Assembly: GCF_000337495.1 (NCBI RefSeq)
Contig: NZ_AOIS01000064.1
Location: 1 to 54,559, forward strand
Length of the DNA: 54,559 bases
DNA from: Haloterrigena salina JCM 13891
GTDB lineage: Archaea; Halobacteriota; Halobacteria; Halobacteriales; Natrialbaceae
Reading direction: 5' to 3'
Shown: positions 33,816-41,985 of the stretch, piece by piece
Layout of the letters: the number at the start of each line of letters is the position of its first letter
How positions within the stretch are numbered: the first letter of the stretch is position 1
Position numbers and translations under genes: made by a program
The notes under the pieces: generated by a model
What the model saw: the letters and a program-made list of their open reading frames with translations, nothing else
Databases searched by the model: none
What the model was told of the DNA's origin: nothing

Positions 33816-34604
33816 CTACTCTGTTTCGCGCGTGTTCGGGACGAACAGTCGGGTAAACAGCCCTGGGTTCGGTTCGTACCGCAGGCGAAGGAGGGCCAGA
33901 TCAATGGCGAGTTTCGCTCCGAGGAGCAAGAGGAAAAAGCCCCAGCCGACAACGCCACGTCCACTATCAAATACTATCGTTCCGGCATAGACAGGGACCA
34001 GCAGCAGCAACACGACGAACCAGACGCCGACGATGCGAATCGGCAGTTCCGCCAGCATCGCCGCGGAGTACCGATCGACGAGTCGCCGAGAGAGGAAGTC
34101 GCGACCGAGTACGGACAGCTGGATCACCGAGGCGATCGCGGCGGTCGCGAGCCCCTCGGGTGTGTACGATATCGCGATGTACCCACCGATCGATTCCACA
34201 GTGGGTCGCCCCTCGATCACGACCCCGGTGTTCGGGAAATCCAAAAATGCACGCGAGAGAAGAAACCAGACGATCGCGACGAGAGGGACGCTAGCTGGGA
34301 TATACCGCGCGTTCCGGTACCGAAGCGGCGGCAGCGATCGAATCGGTCTGAAGGTTCCATCGGGTACGGGGAGTGGAACCGGCCCGGGATACGATCCGCC
34401 GCCTTTTTGCTCAGGTTTGGAATCTCGCTGTCCGAACAACACGACGACGTAGTATCCGAGAAGCGTTACGCCGATTTCGACCCAGTAGACGAACAGTGCT
34501 TGAAACGGCCGCCAGCCGAAGCCGATCAGTCCCGCGATCGGCAACGTGTTCACAACGAAGAGCAGTAGTGTTCCTGTTCGACGGCCCGTTTTCGATTCGA
34601 CCAC
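33816..34604 (-). CDS. DUF6498-like polytopic membrane protein
   Basis: 262 residues with six or so hydrophobic segments separated by a cytosolic Pro/Arg-rich loop (60-95). The start MVESKTGRRTGTLLLFVVNT and the pattern LFVYWVEIGVTLLGYY match the DUF6498 family. The function is unknown. GC content is slightly lower than around it, and it sits between two aldo/keto reductases on the same strand. Confidence 0.65.
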   Translation of the reverse strand: MVESKTGRRTGTLLLFVVNTLPIAGLIGFGWRPFQALFVYWVEIGVTLLGYYVVVLFGQRDSKPEQKGGGSYPGPVPLPVPDGTFRPIRSLPPLRYRNARYIPASVPLVAIVWFLLSRAFLDFPNTGVVIEGRPTVESIGGYIAISYTPEGLATAAIASVIQLSVLGRDFLSRRLVDRYSAAMLAELPIRIVGVWFVVLLLLVPVYAGTIVFDSGRGVVGWGFFLLLLGAKLAIDLALLRLRYEPNPGLFTRLFVPNTRETE

Positions 34605-34712
34605 GCTTATCTATCAAACGTTGAGCATAACCTAATAACGGATCGGATTGGAGCCGGACATCGAAATAGTTCTATCCGGTGTCCCGGTGTCGCTGTCCGA
34701 TCGATCGCGGCG

Positions 34713-35702
34713 CTACCAGCGGTGGTGGACGTGCTCCGCGACGTGCTCCTCGTAGACGTCTCGAGCCGCGCCGTGGGCCCGATTCGAGAGCGGCTCGAGG
34801 TCCGAGACCGCGGCGTTCGAGCGGACGTGGTCCGGCGATGTCGTGCCGGGGATGACCGTCGAGACCGCCTCGTGGTCTACGATCCAGCGGAGCGTGAACT
34901 CGGCCGTCGAGAGATCATCGGGAACGTGGGGCTCGAGCGCCTCGACGGCGTCGTGGCCCGTCTCGTAGGGGACGCCCGCGAACGTCTCGCCGACGTCGAA
35001 GGCCTCGCCCTCGCGGTTGAAGTTGCGGTGGTCGTTCTCGGCGAACTCCTGATCGCGCTCGAGCGCGCCCGTCAGCAGGCCCGAGGCGTAGGGAACGCGG
35101 ACGATGACGCCGATATCGTTCCGCTTGGCCTGCTCGAAGAACAGCTCGTTCGGGCGCTGGCGGAACGGATTGAAGATGATCTGGACCGTCTCGACGACGT
35201 CGTACTCGATGGCCTTCAGGGCTTCCTCGACCGTCTCGACGCTGACGCCCGCGTGGGCGATCTCGCCCTCCGATTTGAGCCGCTCGAGGGCGTCGAACGT
35301 CTCGGGCTGGTAGTACGCTTCCGTGGGCGGACAGTGCAGTTGCAGGAGGTCCAGCGTCTCCTCGTTGAGGTACTCCTGGCTCCGAGCGACGAACTCGGAG
35401 ATGTTCTCGTAGTCGTACCGCTCGGCCTCGTGGGGATCGAGTCGTCGGCCGGCCTTCGTCGCGACGAAGACGTCGTCGTGGGCGTCGCGCTCGTCGAGCA
35501 CGTGACCGATGTGGCGCTCGCTGCGGCCGTCGCCGTAGACGTCCGCCGTGTCGATGAAGTCGACGTCCGCCTCGAGGGCGGCGCGAACGACCTCGCGGCC
35601 GGTTTCGTCGTCGACGTCGCCCCAATCGCCGCCGATGTTCCAGGTGCCGAGGCCGACCTCCGAGACGTCGTCTCCGGTCGAACCGAGCCGTCGATGGTTC
35701 AT
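34713..35702 (-). CDS. Aldo/keto reductase, second copy
   Basis: 329 residues beginning MNHRRLGSTGDDVSEVGLGT. Tetrad residues are Asp51 and Tyr56 (DTADVYGDGR), Lys83 (VATKAGRR) and His (LLQLHCPP). PGTTSPDHVRSN near the C-terminus contacts NADP. It is distinct in sequence from the reductase at 32703 and more like YajO/YccK-type proteins. I discard a much longer frame reaching into the regulator region. The activity on a natural substrate is unknown. Confidence 0.9.
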   Translation of the reverse strand: MNHRRLGSTGDDVSEVGLGTWNIGGDWGDVDDETGREVVRAALEADVDFIDTADVYGDGRSERHIGHVLDERDAHDDVFVATKAGRRLDPHEAERYDYENISEFVARSQEYLNEETLDLLQLHCPPTEAYYQPETFDALERLKSEGEIAHAGVSVETVEEALKAIEYDVVETVQIIFNPFRQRPNELFFEQAKRNDIGVIVRVPYASGLLTGALERDQEFAENDHRNFNREGEAFDVGETFAGVPYETGHDAVEALEPHVPDDLSTAEFTLRWIVDHEAVSTVIPGTTSPDHVRSNAAVSDLEPLSNRAHGAARDVYEEHVAEHVHHRW

Positions 35703-35803
35703 GTGTGTCCGATGCGGATAGTCTCGGGTATGCCTTGCCTTCGGGGCAATCCGGACGGTTCGATCCCGCGACCCCGCGGCGATGCTTCGACGGACCGTCG
35801 CTC

Positions 35804-36465
35804 TCAGAACGGCCCGCCGTGGACGAGCCCTTCCATGACCGTTCGTTCGGCCCGCCGGAGCAACTCCCCTGCCGTCCCGCTCGAGCAGTCCAGCCGATCC
35901 GCAACGTCCTCGAGGGACCCGTCCCGGGTCGTGTGGTAGTAGCCGCAGTCGACGGCCGCGGAAACGGCTTCGAACTGGCGCTGGGTCAAATCCGCCCGCG
36001 TGTCGATTCGGCCGGCGCAGTACGTCCCGATCGAGCGGACGTCGACGCGCGCCGTATCGGCCACGTCGTCGACCGCCGTCTGGATCGCCTCGTCGGGACC
36101 GACCGCCGTCAGTCGTATCGTCCCGTCGGCGCGGAACTCCACCGGCGGGATGATGATCAGCCCCGGTTGTTCGACCGCGTCCACGAACGTTCGGTCGGCC
36201 CCTGTCAGCGACTCCCGCACGTACAGGTAGAAGGAATCGTCGCGACACGGTGCGAGCTTGTAGTCGAGCACTGTGGGTGCGTCCTCGAGGGCGGGCTCGT
36301 AGGGGACTCGCGGCCCGTCGATGTAGAACAGCATCGCGTACTCGTCGCCGTACTGGTGGCCGTAGAGCAACCTCGATGCGGTATACCCCTCTGTTCGACG
36401 ATGAACTGGTGCATCGGATGTTGCTCGGCCGGCGGTCGCTGCAGGGTCACCTCGAGATAGCGCAT
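35804..36465 (-). pseudogene. Bat-type HTH regulator, frameshifted
   Basis: The N-terminus MRYLEVTLQRPPAEQHPMHQ starts at 36465 in one frame and the rest (LLYGHQYGDEYAMLFYIDGP and on) is in another, so the gene needs a base added near 36371-36376. The joined product would be about 220 residues with an N-terminal bat/BoxR-like domain and a C-terminal HTH (LTQRQFEAVSAAVDCGYYHT to LLRRAERTVMEG), the HTH_10 domain of bacterio-opsin-activator-like proteins. A TTG codon at 36368-36370 could start the shorter piece without the first 30 residues. It is divergent from the RnfC/NuoF-like gene, its likely target. Confidence 0.78.
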
Positions 36466-36552
36466 TTCGCTGCTCGAGATACGTCCGCTGGCGCCTACAA
36501 AGCTACCGTCTCGACGGACCGTCGGACGGCGGATCGAACACCGCTGCGAGGT

Positions 36553-36561
36553 GGTATAAAC
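36553..36561 (+). promoter_or_regulatory. TATA box in the divergent regulator/RnfC-like region
   Basis: GGTATAAAC precedes the RnfC/NuoF-like ATG at 36619 by about 58 bases, implying a leader of roughly 30 nt. Confidence 0.5.
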
Positions 36562-36618
36562 GGCCCTCATAGGTGCGGAGCAAGTCGAACGATCGTTCCG
36601 GACGATTCTCCGCGTGTC

Positions 36619-37743
36619 ATGACGACACCACGTATGCGGTCGACTCGCGACGCGGCGTGGCCGGACGTTCGAACCGAGGGGAGCGACCTGATCCGGGCGG
36701 CCGGCGTCGCGGGCGCGGGCGGCGCCGGCTTTCCGTCCTACGCGAAGTGGACGAACCTCGACGCGGTCGATTCCCTCCTGGTGAACCACCAGGAGAGCGA
36801 ACCGAACTACTACATCGACAAGTGGCTCGGAAAGACCCGCGCGAAGACGTTCGCTGCGCTGTTCGACGCGCTGCTCGAGCAGGCGTTCGATCTGATCGTT
36901 GTCAGCGCGAAGTGGAAGGATCGCGACGAGTACGTTCGGGCCCTCGAGGCCGAGACCGCTGGCACGGTGATTCGGCCGGATGAACTCCCCCTCGACAGGG
37001 ACGTGGAATCGGGCGTCGTGTTCGCCTACACGGAGAACGAGTACCAGTACGGGATGGAGAGCGTCCTGCTCAAGACAGTCGACGGCACGGTTATCGGAAC
37101 CGAGCTGCCGACCGATCACGGCTGGCTCGTCCAGAACACCGAGACCCTGTCCAATATCTCTCGGGCGTTCACCGACGGTGAGCCAGTAACCCACAAGTAC
37201 GTCCACGTCAGCGGCGACGTGCCGCGGGATCGATTCCTCGAGGTGCCGATCGGCACGCCCGCGAGCGAACTCCTGTGCGCGACCGACTGTCCGCCCGACG
37301 CGCTCCCCGCGGACACGGTGATCGCCGACGGCGGACCGGGCTGGTGTTTCCCGATCGATTCGGCACTCGAGGAGTACGGCGTCCGCAAGCACACGAACTG
37401 CCTGCTCGTCCTCGACGAGGGAACCGTCGCGGAAAACACGTACGGCGAGGGCCGAATCGACGTGCTCGAGACGTACGAGTGGAGCGATCGGGAGGCTGAA
37501 ACCGAGCCGACCGCGACGATCGAACCGTCCCGCGTCCGGGTTCCGCTCGCGACGAACCCGGACCCGGACGTCGTCGAACCGGCCGTGCCGATCGTCGCGG
37601 TCGGCGATCGGGTCGACGTCGGCGACCGGATCGCGAGCCCCAGTTCTGACGGGATCAGTAACCCACAGCACGCGTCCATCGCCGGCGAGGTGACGGCGGT
37701 GTCCGAGTCGGGTATCGAGATCGAATCCCACTCGAGAGTGTAG
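36619..37743 (+). CDS. RnfC/NuoF-like electron-transfer protein without Fe-S motif
   Basis: 374 residues. The glycine-rich AGVAGAGGAGFPSYAKW (28-44) and VNHQESEPNYYIDKW match the FMN/NADH-binding fold of Complex I 51-kDa, RnfC and PrdC proteins, and GPGWCFPIDSA lies where the SLBB-like part follows. A C-terminal barrel-like segment (PIVAVGDRVDVGDRIASP to IAGEVTAV) resembles the biotinyl-like domain of RnfC. No CxxCxxC ferredoxin cluster is present, so it cannot act as a full RnfC. It stands alone, without other rnf or nuo genes, next to a divergent bat-type regulator. Function: an orphan flavin/NADH module, unproven. Confidence 0.78.
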   Translation: MTTPRMRSTRDAAWPDVRTEGSDLIRAAGVAGAGGAGFPSYAKWTNLDAVDSLLVNHQESEPNYYIDKWLGKTRAKTFAALFDALLEQAFDLIVVSAKWKDRDEYVRALEAETAGTVIRPDELPLDRDVESGVVFAYTENEYQYGMESVLLKTVDGTVIGTELPTDHGWLVQNTETLSNISRAFTDGEPVTHKYVHVSGDVPRDRFLEVPIGTPASELLCATDCPPDALPADTVIADGGPGWCFPIDSALEEYGVRKHTNCLLVLDEGTVAENTYGEGRIDVLETYEWSDREAETEPTATIEPSRVRVPLATNPDPDVVEPAVPIVAVGDRVDVGDRIASPSSDGISNPQHASIAGEVTAVSESGIEIESHSRV

Positions 37744-37764
37744 CGAGCCGCCGCGATCTCTATC

Positions 37765-37895
37765 CTAGACTCGTACGCTGGCGCCCTCTCCCCGGAACGG
37801 CAGCGAGATGTCTTCCTCGCAGAACTCGATCAGCTTCTCCTGTTCGTCGCCGATCCGGCGGACGTAGACGGATCGTAGCCGGCATCGAGCGTGAA
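37765..37895 (-). pseudogene. 3' fragment of an F420-dependent LLM oxidoreductase
   Basis: The minus strand ends SVYVRRIGDEQEKLIEFCEE, which aligns with the C-terminus HVYFHQIGDEQEKAIEFYEE of the intact LLM gene at 39639-40595. DNA similarity continues for about 70-100 bp (37791-37890 against 39650-39750) in the same orientation. Upstream the similarity stops and no start or other part of the gene exists. It is a leftover of a duplicated copy; the potassium channel gene lies between the fragment and the intact copy. Confidence 0.75.
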
Positions 37896-37939
37896 CCTCC
37901 CTTGCGACGGTCAGCGGACGATACGGAGAGAGTTGAGAA

Positions 37940-37948
37940 GTTACATAG
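37940..37948 (+). promoter_or_regulatory. TATA box of the channel gene
   Basis: GTTACATAG lies 25-33 bases before the ATG at 37973, giving a leaderless start. Confidence 0.45.
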
Positions 37949-37972
37949 GGGCGCAACGGGCACGGTTTTCCA

Positions 37973-39598
37973 ATGAATTACTGGTGGCGCCGGCTCGCGC
38001 TCTCGCTGGGCGCCGTCTTCGCGCTCGTCGTCGTCTACGCGTGGCTCTATCAGCTCGGGATGGCCGCCTTCGAAGGCGAGACGAAGACGTTCGCGCAGGC
38101 GCTCCAGATCGTCATCGAGTCGCTGACGACCGCGGGCTTCGGCGGTGACGCGGGCTGGGACAGCACCGCGATGAACCTCTTCGTCGTGGGGATGAACCTC
38201 ACTGGGGTCCTGCTCGTCTTTCTCGCCTTGCCGCTGCTGGTCGTCCCGCTGTTCCAGCAGGCCCTGCAGGACCGGCCGCCGGAGTCGACCGACCTCACCG
38301 ACCACGTCGTCATCTGCGGCTACTCGCCGCGGTCGGACGTGCTCGCGGACGAACTCGAGGCGGCGAACATCCCGTACGTCTTCGTCGACGACGACCCTGA
38401 ACTCGTCGTCGATCTCACCAACGACGGGACCGAGGCCATCTACGGCGAACTCGACCAGGAGGAGACGCTCCGCGCGGCCAACGCCGGCGAGGCGAAGTCG
38501 CTCGTCACCGACGTCGACGACGAGACCAACGCGGTCGTGATCCTCACCGCCCGGGAACTCTCGAGCGATCTCACGATCGTCAGCGTGGTCGAGGACGAGG
38601 ACGTCGCGAGCTACCACCGCTACGCGGGCGCCGACGAGACCGTCCGCCCGCGGCGGGTGCTCGGCCAGAGCCTCGCGACGAAGGCGACGACGACGCTGTC
38701 GGCCGAACTCCGCGACACGATCGAACTCAGCGAGGACCTCTCGGTGACCGAGCTGCTTGTCCAGGACGACAGCGACCTCGTCGGCCGGACGGTCGCGGAG
38801 TCGGGGATCCGCGACCGGATGGGGATCACCGTCATCGGCGCGTGGTTCAACGGCGAGTTCGTCCCCGTTCCCGGCCCCGATCACCGAATCGACGGCAACA
38901 CGATCCTGCTCGTCGCGGGCCGTCGCGACGACCTCACGGAACTGAAAGCGCGGACGGTCTCGACGCTGGAGCGCCGGCCGGAAAACGTGATCGTCGGCGG
39001 CTACGGCGTCGTCGGCCGGACCGCGGTGGAGACGCTGGCGGGCAACGGCGTCTCGACCACCGTCGTCGACCTCGCGGACCAACCCGGCGTGGATATCACC
39101 GGCAGCATCACCGACGAGGACGTCCTCGAGACCGCCGGCGCGGACGAGGCCCGTTCGGTCCTGCTGACCGTCAACGACGACGCGACGACGATCTACGCGG
39201 CGCTGGTCCTCAAACAGGTCGCCCCGGATATCGAGATCATCGCGCGGGCCAACGAGACGGAGAACATCCCGAAACTCTACCGCGCCGGCGCGGAGTACGT
39301 CCTCTCGCTGTCGACGGTGACCGGTCGGATGCTCGCCTCCGTGCTGATCGAGGACGAGGAGATCCTCACGCCCGAGACGCAGTTCGAACTCGTCCGAACG
39401 ACCGCGCCCCAGATCGCCGGGCAGAGCCTCGGGGAGGTCGACCTGCGGGCGCGGACCGGCTGTACCGTCGTCGCCGTCGAGCGCGACGGCGAACTGCTGA
39501 CCGATCTCGGCCCGGAGTTCGTCGTCAACGCGGACGACGTGTTGATCGTCGCCGGCGACGACGACGCGATCAACCGGTTCGTCGCGCTGGCCTGCTGA
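37973..39598 (+). CDS. Two-TM potassium channel with two RCK domains
   Basis: 541 residues. The first 95 form two membrane helices around a pore loop, ESLTTAGFGGDAGW (49-62), whose TAGFGG is a K+ selectivity-filter-like sequence. Two TrkA-N-type nucleotide-binding domains follow: HVVICGYSPRSDVL (111-124) and NVIVGGYGVVGRTAVETL (about 341-358), each with a TrkA-C-like region (about 260-335 and 460-540). Such MthK/GsuK-like proteins gate K+ flux in response to nucleotides. Potassium handling suits a salt-in haloarchaeon. The second RCK loop reads GGYGVVG, and the first GYSPRSD lacks the full GxGxxG, so only the second may bind NAD. Confidence 0.88.
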   Translation: MNYWWRRLALSLGAVFALVVVYAWLYQLGMAAFEGETKTFAQALQIVIESLTTAGFGGDAGWDSTAMNLFVVGMNLTGVLLVFLALPLLVVPLFQQALQDRPPESTDLTDHVVICGYSPRSDVLADELEAANIPYVFVDDDPELVVDLTNDGTEAIYGELDQEETLRAANAGEAKSLVTDVDDETNAVVILTARELSSDLTIVSVVEDEDVASYHRYAGADETVRPRRVLGQSLATKATTTLSAELRDTIELSEDLSVTELLVQDDSDLVGRTVAESGIRDRMGITVIGAWFNGEFVPVPGPDHRIDGNTILLVAGRRDDLTELKARTVSTLERRPENVIVGGYGVVGRTAVETLAGNGVSTTVVDLADQPGVDITGSITDEDVLETAGADEARSVLLTVNDDATTIYAALVLKQVAPDIEIIARANETENIPKLYRAGAEYVLSLSTVTGRMLASVLIEDEEILTPETQFELVRTTAPQIAGQSLGEVDLRARTGCTVVAVERDGELLTDLGPEFVVNADDVLIVAGDDDAINRFVALAC

Positions 39599-39638
39599 GT
39601 CCGCCGCGAACGCGCTGGCCCCTACGCCCGCCGCGAGC

Positions 39639-40595
39639 CTACCGGAACGACGGCAGCACGTCCTCCTCGTAGAACTCGATCGCCTTCTCCTGTTCGTCCC
39701 CGATCTGGTGGAAGTAAACGTGGTCGTAGCCGGCGTCGACGGCTTCCTCGATGCTGTCGATGTGGGCCTGCGCGTCCGGTTCGGTCGTCGTCCCGGCCTC
39801 GGCGATGTCCTCCTTCTCGACCATCTGGGCGGCCTGCTCGAAGTGGGCCGGCGTCGGCAGCTCCTGACCGAGTTCGCCCGGAATCGAGCCGTTTGGCCAC
39901 TGCTCGTAGATCGTCTCGATCGCCGCCTCCTCGCTGTCGGCGTAGCAGCCGTGCAGTTGCGTGTATTTGGGGCCGTCGCCGCCGGCGTCCTCGTAGGCCT
40001 CGACGGGCGCTCCCTTCGGGCCGGAACACCAGAGGCCGTCGGCGTTGTCGGCGGTCCACTTCGCGGTCTGGGGACCGAACGCGCTGGCGATCGTCGTCGG
40101 CTGTTCGTCGGGAACGGTGTAGAGCCGGGCGTTCTCGACCGTGTAGTGTTCGCCGTGGTGGCTCGTCGTCTCGCCCGTCCAGAGGTCGCGCATGACGTCC
40201 ATCGCCTCGTCTAACATCTCGAGGCGGACGTCGTGTTCCGGCCAGCGCTCGCCGGTGACGTGCTCGTTCAAGTTCTCGCCGGTGCCGACGCCGAAGGTGA
40301 AGCGGTCGCCAAACAGTTCGTCGACCGTCGCGACGGCGTGGGCGACGTTGACCGGGTGGATCCGAATCGTGGGGCAGGTGACGCCGACGCCGACCTCGAT
40401 GTCGTCGGTCTCGGTGGCGATTGCGCCCAGGGTCGACCAGACGAACGGGGACTCGCCCTGCGCTGAGACCCACGGGTGGAAGTGATCCGAGATGGAGAGG
40501 AAGTCGAACCCCGCTTCCTCGGCGCGGCGGGCGATATCGACGAGCTCGTTCGGGCCGTGCTCCTCGCTCGAGAGGGTGTAACCGATCTGAGGCAT
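39639..40595 (-). CDS. F420-dependent LLM-class oxidoreductase (TIGR03557 type)
   Basis: 318 residues beginning MPQIGYTLSSEEHGPNELVD. A luciferase-like (beta/alpha)8 barrel with motifs SISDHFHPW, VGVGVTCPTIRIHP, FGVGTGENLNEHV and the C-terminal HQIGDEQEKAIEF, typical of TIGR03557 F420-dependent enzymes. These oxidise or reduce carbon substrates with coenzyme F420, which haloarchaea make. The substrate is unknown. The start at 40595 removes a non-homologous basic extension. A dead 3' fragment of a paralogue lies at 37765-37895. Confidence 0.88.
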   Translation of the reverse strand: MPQIGYTLSSEEHGPNELVDIARRAEEAGFDFLSISDHFHPWVSAQGESPFVWSTLGAIATETDDIEVGVGVTCPTIRIHPVNVAHAVATVDELFGDRFTFGVGTGENLNEHVTGERWPEHDVRLEMLDEAMDVMRDLWTGETTSHHGEHYTVENARLYTVPDEQPTTIASAFGPQTAKWTADNADGLWCSGPKGAPVEAYEDAGGDGPKYTQLHGCYADSEEAAIETIYEQWPNGSIPGELGQELPTPAHFEQAAQMVEKEDIAEAGTTTEPDAQAHIDSIEEAVDAGYDHVYFHQIGDEQEKAIEFYEEDVLPSFR

Positions 40596-40687
40596 TCCCG
40601 GAGCGCTACCACGAATCGGCGGGTAACGGTTGACCCTGCGAGGGCAAGAAGTCGCGACGGACGGCGCTTGCGACGGCGTAGACGATT

Positions 40688-41782
40688 CTAGTCTTTCACC
40701 TCGAGGAAAGAAATACACCAGTTCTCCGGATCGGCGAGCGCGCGCCGCGAGAACCGCCCGCCGTCGTCCCCGTTCGCGAGGGGTCGAACCGCCATATACG
40801 TGGGATGACAGAACCGCGAGACGAGCGGTAGTTCGTAACTGACGAAGCCGAATCGGGCGAGCAGCGCCGGTGAGAGGGTCCCGTCGGTCACCGACAGCAC
40901 GTCAGCACCCTCGTTGTCGGCGACGACCGCTGCGAGCAGGTCGGCGAACGCGTCGTGATGGGACGCCAGCGGCAGCGAATCGAAGACGATCGCACCGTCC
41001 TCACCGCCGGACCGCGTGACGAGCGCGGCGACGGGGCGGTCGTCGCGGGTGGCCACGTACGCGGTGTGCTCCAGCGTCGGCGCGTCGAAGAGCCACCGGT
41101 AGTACTTCGCCTCGCGAAGGGCGTGGAACGCCCGGGGAACCCGCGTCTCGTAGATCGACTCGAGGCGGTCGGCGGGCGGCGACGCGTATCGCTCGACATC
41201 GTACGCCCCGTCCGCCGGCGAGAACCGATCGCAGAGACGGAGTCCGGTTCGCGTAACGGCGTCGGCCGCTCGCCCGACCGACCCGGCGGCCGGCCCGTCC
41301 GGAAGCAGTTCGCCGGGCCGGTGTACCCTGTAGTACATCGGCACGACCGCTACTTCGGACCAGCCGAGTTGCTCCTGTGCGCCGAGCGAGGCAGCGTTCG
41401 GGAAGTTGAAGAACAGCGCCGACTCCCGCTGCCGGTAGCGACGGATTCCGCGTTCGGTGATCCGAGAGTAGAGCCCGTTGCGACGGTGATCCGGGTGGAC
41501 GACCGCGTCGACCGGTTTGAGCGCCAGGACGGTGCGCTGACCGCGGCGGAGCCGGCAGGGGATGTACCCCTGCACGGCGACGATCTCGCCGTCTCGCTCG
41601 GCGAGCGTGATCGGGACGTGCGAGAGGTACGGATCGTCGACGTACTTCCACTCGAACCAGTCGCGACCGGGTCGGTGTCCCCACTCGGTCTCGAGCAACG
41701 AGAGGACGCCGTTCCGGTCCCCTTGCTCGTACGCTCTCACCCTGTACTCGTCGATGCGCTCCGATTGTCCCTGCCCCGCCAT
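40688..41782 (-). CDS. GNAT-family N-acetyltransferase
   Basis: 364 residues. The N-terminal GNAT domain contains the acetyl-CoA signature VVHPDHRRNGLYSRITERGI (about 93-112) preceded by the strand TVLALKPVDA. A second GNAT-like half follows (about 220-330). This two-lobed layout is seen in uncharacterised haloarchaeal acyltransferases, some near surface-glycan genes. The acceptor is unknown. No signal peptide or membrane helix. The gene is divergent from the metallophosphoesterase. Confidence 0.8.
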   Translation of the reverse strand: MAGQGQSERIDEYRVRAYEQGDRNGVLSLLETEWGHRPGRDWFEWKYVDDPYLSHVPITLAERDGEIVAVQGYIPCRLRRGQRTVLALKPVDAVVHPDHRRNGLYSRITERGIRRYRQRESALFFNFPNAASLGAQEQLGWSEVAVVPMYYRVHRPGELLPDGPAAGSVGRAADAVTRTGLRLCDRFSPADGAYDVERYASPPADRLESIYETRVPRAFHALREAKYYRWLFDAPTLEHTAYVATRDDRPVAALVTRSGGEDGAIVFDSLPLASHHDAFADLLAAVVADNEGADVLSVTDGTLSPALLARFGFVSYELPLVSRFCHPTYMAVRPLANGDDGGRFSRRALADPENWCISFLEVKD

Positions 41783-41985
41783 CGGCTACAGATCGACGGA
41801 GCTGCCCTTCGTTATGCGGAGGGATGGCCGACCCCGTTCCCTCCCCCGTTTCGTGTACGGTGCCGATATGCCGGATAAATCCGTCATATCTCGTTAGCGC
41901 GGCTCGAACCCGTCGACGCGACCGCGGTTCGCTGCGAGATACAGACGACAACAGCTTTCGAAGTGGAGCCACTGGCTGGGAACGA

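Noticed and set aside
35735-35755. Hairpin TTGCC/GGCAA as a terminator or operator
   Set aside because: Only five base pairs with no following T-run; too weak to call.
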